From positions 1 to 64,000 of IMG/VR virus record IMGVR_UViG_3300036985_004568: DNA of 64,000 bases; one strand, 5' to 3'. The notes below the pieces were generated by a model. That model had not been told where the DNA came from, searched no databases, and saw only the letters and a program-made list of their open reading frames with translations. Below, piece by piece: positions 51,297 to 60,481 of this stretch (its first letter is position 1; each line of letters starts with the position of its first letter). This DNA comes from a virus. The translations under genes and the position numbers were made by a program.

Positions 51297-53513
51297 ATGG
51301 GTATAGGTAGCTCTTGGGAAAATTTCTTCGATAAACAGGCAAAGAACACAGCTGCTACAGCTAAGTTCATTGAAAAGCCCACTTCTCCTGAAGTATTCTT
51401 CAGGGACTGGATGGGACAACCCCTATTTCCTGAGCAGTTAAATCCTATTAATGCCATGTTTACTCCAGATCTTGAGAACCTCAATCCTGATATTAATGAG
51501 ATTCTATTAATGTTTGGAGAAGGCGCTGGAAAAGACTTTCTATGTGAGCGCATGTTAATATATGTAGCTTATTGGTTACTGTGCCATAAGAGCCCACAAA
51601 AGTACTTAGGTAGGGCTGAAGGTACGCCTATCGACTTAGTAAATACTTCCGTAAATGAAGAACATGCATCCAATGTATTCTTTGAGCAGTTCTGTGAGGC
51701 CGTAAAATTAGTTATTAATCCCATAACTGGAAAGAATTGGTTTGAAGAACAAGGTATGGATATCCGTTCTGGTAGGGATATACTCACAACTAAAGTAAGG
51801 TTTCCAAAAAATATCACCGCCTATAGTTGTAACAGTGTTAAATACACCGCTGAAGGAAAGAACGTATTAATTGGAATCCTCGACGAGATCGCAGAATTCA
51901 AGTATGATAGGGCTAAATCATTATACACCAACCTTAAAGCTACCGCTACTTCCCGCTTCCCAAACTACCATAAGATAATTTTAATATCTTATTTAAGAGA
52001 CCAGTATGATTTTATGAACAGTCACTGGAACGAGATGGAGGCTTTACCAGAATCTTTGCGTAGGAAGGTATATATGTCAAAAAAGGCTACTTGGGAAGTG
52101 AACCTAATGGTCTCTAAGGCAGATTATGCAGATGCATACGCACAGGATCCAGAAGACTCGGCAAGAAGATATGAAAATATTATGCCTAGTAAAACTGGCC
52201 AGAAGTTTATAAAGAACGGAATTAAGATTACTAATGCTGTATATGACTTTGATGGTTCTCCCATTATATCGGAAACTCCCCATGTTAGTACTAATATAAA
52301 TGAGGAGACCCTGCAGGTTTGGTTTAAGGCGTTTTATATTAAAGAAATTTATAGATTGGAGCAGGAATTAGCCCTAAGTCCCAACAGTGCAGAATTAAGG
52401 GCTAAAATTGATGCATTAAAAGATAACCATAGTGGTGCTAATTATTATATTCATATTGACTTGGCAAAAGGTGCAGTTGACTATGCTGGGTTTTGTATGT
52501 TGCATACTTATCAGAAGACTGAGTCCCAGATTGGATATTACACCGATCTAATCGTACAGTTACAGCCGGATGGCAATGAGATAAATTTTGAGCAGATAAG
52601 GGAATTTATTTTTAAATTACAAAGTATGGGATTTCCAATCGCTAAGGTCTCACTAGATGGGTGGTCCTGTCAATTAGGTACAAATAAAATAAAATTACTT
52701 AATGGCACCACTAAAAGAGTTGACGAAGTAACTCAAAAAGAATGGATTTATGCTTTTGATTCCTCCACTAATAGGATTGTCCCTGCTGAATGTAATCCTG
52801 CACGGAAAACTGGGGAAAATATAGGTTGTTATGGGTTACTTTTAGATAATGGAGAACAGGCTTCGTTTACCGCAGAACATAAAATTTTAATGTTAAATGG
52901 GACTTATAAAAGAGTAATAGATTTAATCCCAGGAGACCAAATAAGGCCTTTAGAATTTAGGGAAAAGAATATTTGGGGTGGGGGAAGTACTTATTTACAA
53001 GTCCACCAACCCTCAAATAAAACTAAAAAATGGCAATTTGTCCATAAAATTGTATCAATTACTTATATTGGTAAAAAGGATGTATATGATTTAGAAGTAC
53101 CTAATTATCATAATGTTGGCCTAGAGTGTGGAATATTTGCACATAATTCAACAGATTTTATGCAATTATTGGATAAAAGGGGAATTCCATGTGAACTAGT
53201 GTCTCTAGATCGCACTATGCAGCCTTATAATACTTTAAAGGATTTATTATACCAGGAGATACTTGAATATTATTATAACCCTATACTACTTAGGGAGTTA
53301 AATGAACTACAGATTATAAATAACAAGGTAGATCATCCTAAAGAAAGTACAGAAAGGTTAAAGGAAGAGGGTAAAAGACTGGGTTCCAAAGACCTTGCTG
53401 ACTCCTTGGCCGGTGCTGTATTTACTGCATCTTCTGCGGGTGGTTCCGGTTCAGGTTGTGTGGTAGAATTAGTGCCGGAAGAGGCCGAAGATAAGTTGGA
53501 TAAACTCTTTTAG
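51297..53513 (+). CDS. terL: Terminase large subunit with a mini-intein
   Basis: 738 residues, 578 after loss of an intein at residues 458-617. ATPase domain: Walker A-like M-F-G-E-G-A-G-K-D near residue 72 and Walker B V-L-I-G-I-L-D-E-I near 190. RNase H-like nuclease: Y-I-H-I-D-L-A-K-G near 385, V-S-L-D-G-W-S at the intein junction and D-L-A-D-S-L-A-G-A near 700, giving three Asp. Packages and cuts concatemeric DNA in the prohead with the small subunit. Inserting an intein in the nuclease core means splicing gates cutting. Confidence 0.87.
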   Translation: MGIGSSWENFFDKQAKNTAATAKFIEKPTSPEVFFRDWMGQPLFPEQLNPINAMFTPDLENLNPDINEILLMFGEGAGKDFLCERMLIYVAYWLLCHKSPQKYLGRAEGTPIDLVNTSVNEEHASNVFFEQFCEAVKLVINPITGKNWFEEQGMDIRSGRDILTTKVRFPKNITAYSCNSVKYTAEGKNVLIGILDEIAEFKYDRAKSLYTNLKATATSRFPNYHKIILISYLRDQYDFMNSHWNEMEALPESLRRKVYMSKKATWEVNLMVSKADYADAYAQDPEDSARRYENIMPSKTGQKFIKNGIKITNAVYDFDGSPIISETPHVSTNINEETLQVWFKAFYIKEIYRLEQELALSPNSAELRAKIDALKDNHSGANYYIHIDLAKGAVDYAGFCMLHTYQKTESQIGYYTDLIVQLQPDGNEINFEQIREFIFKLQSMGFPIAKVSLDGWSCQLGTNKIKLLNGTTKRVDEVTQKEWIYAFDSSTNRIVPAECNPARKTGENIGCYGLLLDNGEQASFTAEHKILMLNGTYKRVIDLIPGDQIRPLEFREKNIWGGGSTYLQVHQPSNKTKKWQFVHKIVSITYIGKKDVYDLEVPNYHNVGLECGIFAHNSTDFMQLLDKRGIPCELVSLDRTMQPYNTLKDLLYQEILEYYYNPILLRELNELQIINNKVDHPKESTERLKEEGKRLGSKDLADSLAGAVFTASSAGGSGSGCVVELVPEEAEDKLDKLF
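52668..53147 (+). other. Mini-intein in the terminase large subunit
   Basis: 160 residues from Cys458 to Asn617, ending I-F-A-H-N before a +1 Ser. Block B is F-T-A-E-H-K-I-L-M; V-Y-D-L-E-V-P and V-G-L-E-C-G-I-F-A-H-N are the C-terminal splicing blocks. There is no LAGLIDADG motif, so it is a splicing-only intein without endonuclease. Confidence 0.88.
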
Positions 53514-53574
53514 ATTGAGGTATTTAGGTAGTTTTCAATATTACAGACAATAATATTATAATAGGAGGTTTAAT

Positions 53575-54864
53575 ATGTGGTATAATTTATTCGGAGTATT
53601 CCATAAAAAGACTGAGGCGCCTCTTGCAGAAGTTGAGTCCCCTGCTATTTCAGAAGGGGTTGCCTATGTTGCGCCTGAGGAGAGGTCTTTATCTGCAGAC
53701 CAACTTTCTACTTTATATCTAACCAATTCTTGGGTACGTAAGTACATAGATATTATAGTTAGCGGTTGTCTAAAGTATAAATTACAGGCAGTTCCTGCAC
53801 CTGGGGTTAATGCGGCTGTTGCTACAGCCCACATGCAAGAAGTAAACACCTTCTTATCCTATGCAAACGAGGTTGAGACATTTGGAGATGTTAGGGGTAA
53901 ATATCTTAAAGATCTTTTGTTATTTGGTAATGGTGCTTTAGAATGCCAACCAAAAACAGGTACTGCAATCAAGTTCTTATATGCGGCTCCGGGATATCTA
54001 TTAAGAGCTAAATTTGATGCTTATGGTAACCTTGCTAAGGCAGGTTGCTATGCATTTATGGATCCTAAAACAGGAGTAGAGAGTGAAACAACCTATGGCC
54101 AGGAAGACCTGGTACATTTTAAATTAGACCAATTAAGTGACCATTTCTACGGATCTTCTCCAATTGCATCCGCTTATAAGGAGTTAAATGCTGATACTAA
54201 GGCCCTTAAAGAGATGGAACGTGGAGATTTTGGTATTTCCCCCCAGGTATTAGGATTTCCTAAGCAGACAAAGACCTGGATTTCTACCGTTATGACAAGT
54301 ATCCAGTCGGTTATTACTGGTAAGGGTGGTAATAAGGTGGTGAGTGTAAATACTGACGATATTAAAAAGATTGCTTTATCTGATAAGACCTATAAGGATG
54401 AGTTTGAATTTCAGAAGTGGCTTGTACAGAGGCACAATGTCTTTGGTATCCCTCCCTTTAAGCTGGGATTTGTAGATTCTACCGGATCTATGTCTGCTAG
54501 GGAGCAGAGAGAAGAATTTCAGTCCCTTATTTGGACATTAGTGACCTATGAGTGTGAAAAGTTAACTTTAATACTATGTCGTTTACGTCTAAAGTATGAG
54601 GATGTTATTATTACATCCCCGGAACTTATTACACGGTTGGATTTTGATAAAGCCCGCGTCCTTGACCGTTTAGTAATGTCTGGTATTATCACTCCTAATG
54701 AGGCCCGAGTTAAATATCTTGGCCTTGATGCAATATTGGATAAGAACGCAGATAAACTCTATATGAAAAAGAGTTTGGATGTTGAGGTAGATCCTAAAGT
54801 TACTGAATTGGAAGATAAGAAGAGTAAACTTATAGAAAAATTACTAGAAGAACATAAGGATTAA
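53575..54864 (+). CDS. Portal protein
   Basis: 429 residues behind AGGAGG. Y-L-T-N-S-W-V-R-K-Y-I-D-I-I near residue 47, L-L-F-G-N-G-A-L-E near 118, Y-G-S-S-P-I near 202 and the clip-region G-I-P-P-F-K-L-G near 300 agree with HK97/Phage_portal-family proteins. Forms the dodecameric gate for DNA in the capsid vertex. Directly after the terminase, as is usual, but it is not followed by protease and capsid genes. Confidence 0.8.
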   Translation: MWYNLFGVFHKKTEAPLAEVESPAISEGVAYVAPEERSLSADQLSTLYLTNSWVRKYIDIIVSGCLKYKLQAVPAPGVNAAVATAHMQEVNTFLSYANEVETFGDVRGKYLKDLLLFGNGALECQPKTGTAIKFLYAAPGYLLRAKFDAYGNLAKAGCYAFMDPKTGVESETTYGQEDLVHFKLDQLSDHFYGSSPIASAYKELNADTKALKEMERGDFGISPQVLGFPKQTKTWISTVMTSIQSVITGKGGNKVVSVNTDDIKKIALSDKTYKDEFEFQKWLVQRHNVFGIPPFKLGFVDSTGSMSAREQREEFQSLIWTLVTYECEKLTLILCRLRLKYEDVIITSPELITRLDFDKARVLDRLVMSGIITPNEARVKYLGLDAILDKNADKLYMKKSLDVEVDPKVTELEDKKSKLIEKLLEEHKD

Positions 54865-54875
54865 TAGGAGGAATC

Positions 54876-55175
54876 ATGGAGTTATTTTCTAATCCAGAAT
54901 TAACAGAACAAATCACGGGACTTGAGGTTGAGTTAGGCATTGTTCCTGCTGGTGAATCTAAGACCTATACCTTTTTCCTATATAATGAACAAGATTGTCA
55001 GTTAACTAATATACAGGTTAAGGTTAGGCATCCTGAAGTCACTATTGTTAGGGCTCCCCAAACACTCGAAGCAAAGTCCTCTGGAGCTATAGAGGTGAAA
55101 TGGGAAGCTTCAGTTACAGTTAAACAGGGGCTGCATACTCCCATTGAGATATTTGCTGATGAACTCTGGAGATAA
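54876..55175 (+). CDS. Ig-like virion protein
   Basis: 99 residues, behind TAGGAGG. Strands G-I-V-P-A-G-E-S-K-T-Y-T-F, L-T-N-I-Q-V-K-V, and S-G-A-I-E-V-K-W-E-A spaced as in immunoglobulin-like or NEW3 beta sandwiches. Probably decorates the head or attaches fibres. Next to portal and collagen-like fibre genes. Confidence 0.65.
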   Translation: MELFSNPELTEQITGLEVELGIVPAGESKTYTFFLYNEQDCQLTNIQVKVRHPEVTIVRAPQTLEAKSSGAIEVKWEASVTVKQGLHTPIEIFADELWR

Positions 55176-55177
55176 AT

Positions 55178-56275
55178 ATGATATTACGTCAAACAGAATA
55201 TAATAACTGGAGAGGGGCATGGGATTCTGAAAGAGCCTATATAGTTTATGATATTATTGAATATAACGGTTCTGCCTATGTTTGTATTAAACAACATGCC
55301 GATCAAGTTCCTCCAAATTTAACTTATTGGAATTTATTAGCTGAAGGACAAATAGGTCCGCAAGGACCTCAGGGGGAAATTGGTAGTCAGGGGCCCCAAG
55401 GCTTTCAAGGCAACCAAGGACTTACTGGAGATACCGGTGACCAAGGTGGAGTTGGTGAGCAGGGCCCTATGGGACCACAAGGACACCAAGGCTTCCAAGG
55501 TTGGCAGGGCTATCAAGGAATTAAAGGGGACACTGGTGATCAAGGTGGACAGGGATTTCAAGGAGAAGAAGGAGAGATTGGTCCTCAAGGTGATGCTGGA
55601 ATACAAGGACCACAAGGCAATCAAGGGTTTCAAGGTAACCAAGGGCCACAGGGAAGTACCGGAAGTCAAGGTGCAACAGGATCCCAAGGACCACAAGGTG
55701 TGGCTGGTTCTACAGGCCCGCAAGGAACTCAAGGTGTACAAGGGGCAGTTGGTAGTCAAGGAAATCAGGGCAATCAAGGTAACCAGGGCGCACAAGGACC
55801 CAATCAGGTCTCTACGTCTACAGCAACTAATATTACCGGAATACTTAAGGGGAATGGAGCAAATGTTTTAGCTGCTACCCCGAGTACTGATTATCTGGTC
55901 CCTAATGATATTCAGAGCGCCTTTGCTGAGTCTCTTGGTGTATCCACATCTACCTCAGCAGTATATGCACAAAAATTAAGATTATCTTTTACACCTACTA
56001 CATCTGGTAATTATTTACTAATTTGGTCGTGTGAGACTGTGAACTCAAATGGCGGTGGTACTATTGTATATATTCAAGTTCAGCAGAATGATACTACTAA
56101 CTTAGCCGGAGAGTTTGTACATGAGGTATGGACTGGTAATTTATATGAAGCCCAAGCAGGTTCTGCTGTGGTGGCCTTGACTGCTGGTGTAGCTCAAACA
56201 TTTGATATGGACTGGAGACGCTCTGCAAATAATGGGCGCATTCGTGATGCTAGAATGGCAATACAAAAACTTTAA
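55178..56275 (+). CDS. Collagen-like fibre protein
   Basis: 365 residues. Residues 5-52 resemble a carbohydrate-binding fold found in fibres (W-R-G-A-W-D, Y-I-V-Y-D-I-I-E-Y-N-G-S-A-Y). Then 51 uninterrupted G-x-y triplets (about 56-208), rich in G-P-Q, G-N-Q and G-F-Q, and a beta-rich trimerising domain. No signal peptide, unlike the collagen-like protein at 8812. A structural virion fibre; Gln-rich triplets are common in phage collagens. The antisense open frame over this region is a composition artefact. Confidence 0.85.
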   Translation: MILRQTEYNNWRGAWDSERAYIVYDIIEYNGSAYVCIKQHADQVPPNLTYWNLLAEGQIGPQGPQGEIGSQGPQGFQGNQGLTGDTGDQGGVGEQGPMGPQGHQGFQGWQGYQGIKGDTGDQGGQGFQGEEGEIGPQGDAGIQGPQGNQGFQGNQGPQGSTGSQGATGSQGPQGVAGSTGPQGTQGVQGAVGSQGNQGNQGNQGAQGPNQVSTSTATNITGILKGNGANVLAATPSTDYLVPNDIQSAFAESLGVSTSTSAVYAQKLRLSFTPTTSGNYLLIWSCETVNSNGGGTIVYIQVQQNDTTNLAGEFVHEVWTGNLYEAQAGSAVVALTAGVAQTFDMDWRRSANNGRIRDARMAIQKL

Positions 56276-56284
56276 GGAGTTAAC

Positions 56285-56491
56285 ATGACTTATACTTATA
56301 CTTTAGTTTCTGAATCCCCGGATCTAGATTTTATTCACATACAAGTAGCAAGTTCTCTTATGGTTGATAAGCAAATTGATTATTGTAGGTATGATGAAGA
56401 TTTATGTCTGCTTCAGGTGATCTTTATTAATGAATTATCAGTGGAAGATAAGGCTATCCTTGATCAGATTGTAACACAACTACCTATTTAA
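56285..56491 (+). CDS. Small virion-module protein
   Basis: 68 residues behind AAGGAG. T-Y-T-Y-T-L-V-S-E-S, then I-D-Y-C-R-Y-D-E-D-L-C and S-V-E-D-K-A-I-L-D-Q-I-V. Alpha/beta with acidic character. In the fibre cluster, so probably a structural or assembly protein; not recognised. Confidence 0.62.
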   Translation: MTYTYTLVSESPDLDFIHIQVASSLMVDKQIDYCRYDEDLCLLQVIFINELSVEDKAILDQIVTQLPI

Positions 56492-56493
56492 CT

Positions 56494-57081
56494 ATGAAAA
56501 ATATTATTGTTAATACAGCTGCCATCTTTGATCTGGTTCTTCTCGGAACTGATGGTAAAAAAGTTGAAGGCCTGGATATTCTTTATGAAATCAGAAGGGC
56601 CGATGACAATTCCTTAAGTGATACCGGGATAATGGGGGAAGAATCAGGGAGATATTTTGTAACAATTAACTTATCTGTTAAAGCACAGTATGTTATGTTT
56701 TATACTACACCTGAGGGTTATGAGGACGGTATGGAGGATTTTGCGGTTATAGATGAGCAAGCCAAAGAGTCCTCTGTCCAAGCCATTTCTACAAAAATAG
56801 ACCTTTTAGCGGGAACTTTAACTTCTATAATTAATTCTTTAACTTCACACAGGGGATTAACTGAAGATCGTTTAGCTAGAATACTTGGATTAGTACAGGA
56901 AAATTTTAGAATTACTTCCCCTGTATATGATACTCTAGGAAACTTAATTAGTAGTGTTACCAAAATTTATGCATCAGCTTCTGATTGCAATGCAGATATA
57001 AATCCTATTGCTACCTATTCGGTTGCGGGTTCTTATGATTCCACTAATAAACTTCTAACTTATAAAGTAACCAAAAACTAA
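56494..57081 (+). CDS. Virion-module protein with beta-sandwich and coiled coil
   Basis: 195 residues. Residues 1-85 beta-rich (F-D-L-V-L-L-G-T-D-G-K-K-V-E-G, G-R-Y-F-V-T-I-N-L), like baseplate/upper-fibre domains with a G-x-x-V-x-G-L pattern; 90-140 helical; then N-L-I-S-S-V-T-K-I-Y beta region. Function likely structural. Start lacks a strong ribosome binding site but follows the previous stop by two bases. Confidence 0.65.
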   Translation: MKNIIVNTAAIFDLVLLGTDGKKVEGLDILYEIRRADDNSLSDTGIMGEESGRYFVTINLSVKAQYVMFYTTPEGYEDGMEDFAVIDEQAKESSVQAISTKIDLLAGTLTSIINSLTSHRGLTEDRLARILGLVQENFRITSPVYDTLGNLISSVTKIYASASDCNADINPIATYSVAGSYDSTNKLLTYKVTKN

Positions 57082-57082
57082 C

Positions 57083-57856
57083 ATGCCTGATCCTGAAGAT
57101 CCAATACCTCCTCCTGATGAAGACGATGATTTAGGTGGTCATGCTAGACATCGTACCCCACCAAATCAACCTACTGTTAAATCTGTTGTTTTAGCGGGAG
57201 TTGGCTTATTTAAAAATGTCCTTTCTGCTATTACTAGGGGATTATTGTCCCCAAAAGAACTTCCAGTTGGGGAAGAGCCAATTGGAGGGGGTGGAAAACG
57301 GAGGAAAAAGTCACAAAAGACCCCTTATTTCCCTGGAAGGATAGTTCCACAGAGTAAAAAGTATAAACTTACGGGAACTAAGAAATTTCCCTTCCATTTC
57401 AAGGCTTTTGTGCTTGGAAAACTGAAGATAAGAGTTAAAGCGAAGACTAAGGTGCGGGGAACCTTACTTGCCCCTACGAGCCTCCTAGCGCAAATAACGG
57501 GTATTAAGCTATTTAAGAAGATGCTTAGGGCGCTTATTGGTGGTACAAAATTGACAAGAACGTTGACAAGAATACGTATTTTTGGAGTTAAGTTATTTGC
57601 TTCCAAGAGGTTATGGTTTGTCAAGGGGATTAAATCCTTTACTTACCAAGTACGGCAGATCCTTAGAGGTACCAAGTCATTCTCCAACTTTAACAAGTAT
57701 ATCTTAGTAGGAATTAAAATCTTTAGTACCAAGGTAAAATTAACCCTAAAAGGAACAATATTTAAAGCAATTAAATGTTTAAAGCAATTGAGGGGTAAAA
57801 AGGATTTTAAGAAGTTTTTATTTGCTTTGGGGATATTTGAAAAGAAGAAACGCTAA
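57083..57856 (+). CDS. Very basic protein with a strict 14-residue repeat
   Basis: 257 residues. Acidic Pro/Asp-rich N-terminus (1-30) and a Gly/Lys linker, then from residue 93 about 11-12 units of 14 residues with pattern L-x-G-x-K-x-F and basic or hydrophobic residues after it. Gly occurs at 98, 112, 126, 140, 154, 168, 182, 196, 210, 224 and 238, exactly 14 apart; two earlier Gly (39, 53) have the same spacing. The DNA of the units has diverged. Such regularity suggests a solenoid or amyloid-like stack with a positive face. No family recognised. Last gene before the strand switch. Confidence 0.75.
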   Translation: MPDPEDPIPPPDEDDDLGGHARHRTPPNQPTVKSVVLAGVGLFKNVLSAITRGLLSPKELPVGEEPIGGGGKRRKKSQKTPYFPGRIVPQSKKYKLTGTKKFPFHFKAFVLGKLKIRVKAKTKVRGTLLAPTSLLAQITGIKLFKKMLRALIGGTKLTRTLTRIRIFGVKLFASKRLWFVKGIKSFTYQVRQILRGTKSFSNFNKYILVGIKIFSTKVKLTLKGTIFKAIKCLKQLRGKKDFKKFLFALGIFEKKKR

Positions 57857-58309
57857 TCCGAAGATCCAACCAATTCCCAGTTCAGTTACCCACACATTTA
57901 TTTCAAATCTCACCATAAAGTAATTTACTAAACATAATAGTAGGGTAAACATAAAATAGGTATACCAGTCTTTGGTATGATAAGCAATGGGTAAGAAAGC
58001 AATAAGCCCGTAAACTAATCCACATAGCGTACGGGCCTGCACATTTGTTAATCCTAGAACATGCTGAAAGATTGAGTTTTCCCCATATCCTAAACGTATA
58101 ATTAGTGCTGTAATAATAGATAAAATTCCAATAATCCAATTCTTAGAGTTAAAGCCAAACACAATACCACATAAAATAGGAATTATTGTATCTCTCCATC
58201 CTACCCAAGGCCACGGATTTGGATTAATTAGACCAGGGCCCCAACCCCCTAAACGCCACAGGGGGCCACATGCCAACCATAAGCATATATTAAAGACAAT
58301 TTTCCACAT
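57818..58309 (-). CDS. Multi-pass membrane protein
   Basis: 163 residues, five or six hydrophobic helices and a Trp- and Pro-rich N-terminal third (W-G-P-G-L-I-N-P-N-P-W-P-W). Its 3' end overlaps the convergent gene at 57083-57856 by 39 bases, so the two operons meet with no terminator between. Candidates are holin or envelope protein; no motif decides. Confidence 0.65.
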   Translation of the reverse strand: MWKIVFNICLWLACGPLWRLGGWGPGLINPNPWPWVGWRDTIIPILCGIVFGFNSKNWIIGILSIITALIIRLGYGENSIFQHVLGLTNVQARTLCGLVYGLIAFLPIAYHTKDWYTYFMFTLLLCLVNYFMVRFEINVWVTELGIGWIFGLAFLLFKYPQSK

Positions 58310-58312
58310 AGT

Positions 58313-59407
58313 TTATGGATTAGGAAGTATCCATTCAGAAGGAATACTAGAATAATTACTTAAACTTGTAGTGGAATTACCTGCTCCACTATAGCAGGAG
58401 GTTGCAGTTACAGTACCTGTACCAAAGTTACAATTCCAAATAGCTGGAGCTTCCCCTTGCACGCCTGTAAAACTAGTTCTAGTAAAGCACTCAGTAAACT
58501 TAACGGATTTATTTAAAAATCTTGTATTCTCTTCTCCTGGTGCATAAAATATGGAGGCATTTAAACAAAGTTTATCACATCCATAAAATGTCCAAATAAA
58601 ATCATTTGCTTGGACATTATATTTAAATAATTCCGTAGGAATGGTGGTAAGCCGGAAGCAGGTGTGGAAGGCCATTTGAAAGTTTGTTGCTAGTAGGTTA
58701 TACCTAAATAGGTCAGTTGGAATGGCCCCTATCCTAGTGGTACCAAAAAAAACTGATTTAAAAGTAGTTACTTTATCATTATACCTGAATAAATCTGTAG
58801 GGATGGTAGTTAAAAAAGCGTCATTACATCCGTAAAAAGTTTGTTCAAAACTAGTAACTATAGTATTATATTTAAATAAATTAGCAGGGATTGCGCGTAA
58901 ATCTGAACATCCTCGGAAAGCGCCAAAAAATCTAGTTATTTTTGTACTTCCAGAAAATGCGTCAGTAGGAATTGAAGTCAACTTTGTGCAGTCCCTAAAA
59001 ATATTTTCAGCAGTAGTTAAAGACGTTAATTCTTTCATATTACTTGATATGGCGGTTAGATTAGTACAACCATTAAAATTCAGAGTAGTAAAGCCCATAT
59101 CCCCAATAAAATCAATTATTTCAGTAACTTTTAACTTATCCCCAGCATTATTAAATCCAAATGCTATACATGTACCCACCATAGTTATAGTTCTTGTTCC
59201 TGCTGTAGCATATGTATGGACTCTAGTTGCACTGGTATATGCAGTAACAGTACTATCGGAAGTACCATCCCCCCAGTTAACCGTAAAATTATGTGTACCT
59301 ATTAAAAGAGGTAAGGTAAAAGTTTCATTTGTAGAAGTGGTTGTCACACTAAATTTAAAAGTACCACTGGGTAATGACTTAAAAAATGTAGGTAAAGGGC
59401 TTATCAT
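58313..59407 (-). CDS. Tail protein with PKD-like and BspA-type (DUF285) repeats
   Basis: 364 residues. Residues 20-90 are PKD-like (N-W-G-D-G-T-S-D near 47, H-T-Y-A-T-A-G-T near 65). Residues 100-310 are repeated units with F-x-x-C-x-x-L-x-x-I-P-x-x-L-F, typical of BspA-like leucine-rich or DUF285 surface repeats, often used for adhesion. Followed by a Ser/Gly end. Probably a receptor-binding or decoration protein of the tail. The start has no strong ribosome binding site and depends on the upstream gene. Confidence 0.76.
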   Translation of the reverse strand: MISPLPTFFKSLPSGTFKFSVTTTSTNETFTLPLLIGTHNFTVNWGDGTSDSTVTAYTSATRVHTYATAGTRTITMVGTCIAFGFNNAGDKLKVTEIIDFIGDMGFTTLNFNGCTNLTAISSNMKELTSLTTAENIFRDCTKLTSIPTDAFSGSTKITRFFGAFRGCSDLRAIPANLFKYNTIVTSFEQTFYGCNDAFLTTIPTDLFRYNDKVTTFKSVFFGTTRIGAIPTDLFRYNLLATNFQMAFHTCFRLTTIPTELFKYNVQANDFIWTFYGCDKLCLNASIFYAPGEENTRFLNKSVKFTECFTRTSFTGVQGEAPAIWNCNFGTGTVTATSCYSGAGNSTTSLSNYSSIPSEWILPNP

Positions 59408-59412
59408 ATTAT

Positions 59413-59667
59413 TTACTTAAGTTGTATTGATTTGTTGATGGTATGGTCTACTAAAATATCTAATTTTCCTTCAATTTTAGCAAGCCGTTCCCTTATATCT
59501 GTCTGACCATTAGTACATTCTTTTTGCTCTTTTGCAAGGCGTATTACTTCTTTGTGTAGATGGCGGACATCATTAAATTTGATAATAACAAAAAAAGCAC
59601 CTTGAATTACAAATAGAACTATTGAACTTACTGCTGGCCACAACCTCAACGCTGTATCCCACTGCAT
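59413..59667 (-). CDS. Small membrane protein with coiled coil (XhlA-like layout)
   Basis: 84 residues from ATG 59667 behind GGAGG. Hydrophobic helix near residues 10-32 (PAVSSIVLFVIQGAFFVIIKF), then a coiled coil (V-I-R-L-A-K-E-Q-K-E and I-R-E-R-L-A-K-I-E-G-K-L-D). Small membrane proteins of this shape assist lysis or anchor tail parts. Within the tail operon. Confidence 0.62.
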   Translation of the reverse strand: MQWDTALRLWPAVSSIVLFVIQGAFFVIIKFNDVRHLHKEVIRLAKEQKECTNGQTDIRERLAKIEGKLDILVDHTINKSIQLK

Positions 59668-59680
59668 GGTGTCCTCCAAA

Positions 59681-60457
59681 TTAGAAAGCAGATTTTAGGA
59701 ATTCCAAAGAAAAATTAGAATATTTTCCGGTTCCACCACTGGAAGACCCCCTAACAAAACAGACATTGGTAAGGGTATATGATGTCCCACCATATGTCAC
59801 TGTTAATGTGTCTGCCGTTGTTGATAAAGTAGTATATAGATTCACTAAATATTGTTCTATTTCTATCCTGGACTCTTTTTTTACGTACCCATTCACCGTA
59901 ATACCTAGTTTACCACCGCCAACATAACCAGTTGACATCATCTTAATACCAAGGGCAGTTGGTAGGATATAGTCAATTACATTACCGTCATAGGAAACAT
60001 TAACTGAAGCGTGATCTCCTATGTAAATACTGCCAAATTTTACTGTCTGTACTGCTGCAGTAGATCCAGGTATATCCTCTAGTTTTCCAGATTTTGAAAA
60101 AGTAAACGTAGAAACTACAAATTCCCCTTGCGCGGACTTAATAGAATAGGCCGTTACTTTACAATTTGCTAAAATTAAAGAAATCCCAGTAGTACCATCT
60201 GGACCACCTAAGGACAGGTATATATCAAAATATGCCCCAACATCCAATCCAGTATCAAAAGTGGCCTCTAAAAAGTCACAGTTAACCGTAAGATCTTCAG
60301 TCTCAGTATCCTCTGATGTTACTTGCCCTTCAGGACCATATTCCTTATGGGTATTAATTCTATAATCTAAAGCAATATTTCGGGCAAATTCTATCGTTTT
60401 AATAGTAGCCCCACTTTGCTTTAGTACTAAATTTCCTACAGAAAAGCTGTAAACCAT
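59681..60457 (-). CDS. Tail tube/baseplate-type protein
   Basis: 258 residues behind AGGAGG. Beta-rich with Y-S-F-S-V-G-N-L-V-L-K-Q, E-D-T-E-T-E-D-L-T-V-N-C, F-V-V-S-T-F-T-F-S-K-S-G-K and long alternating strands; a C-terminal Y-S-N-F-S-L-E-F-L end. Resembles repeated tail-tube or tail-hub folds in phage tail operons. Assignment is by layout and neighbours. Confidence 0.6.
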   Translation of the reverse strand: MVYSFSVGNLVLKQSGATIKTIEFARNIALDYRINTHKEYGPEGQVTSEDTETEDLTVNCDFLEATFDTGLDVGAYFDIYLSLGGPDGTTGISLILANCKVTAYSIKSAQGEFVVSTFTFSKSGKLEDIPGSTAAVQTVKFGSIYIGDHASVNVSYDGNVIDYILPTALGIKMMSTGYVGGGKLGITVNGYVKKESRIEIEQYLVNLYTTLSTTADTLTVTYGGTSYTLTNVCFVRGSSSGGTGKYSNFSLEFLKSAF

Positions 60458-60481
60458 TGGTATTCCTCCTACTATTGAAAA

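Noticed and set aside
55337-55871. Open frames antisense and out of frame to the second collagen-like gene
   Set aside because: Same artefact from G-x-y codons; no ribosome binding site and full overlap with a clear fibre gene.
58986-59420. 144-codon + strand frame
   Set aside because: Antisense to the DUF285/PKD tail protein in an otherwise minus-strand operon.
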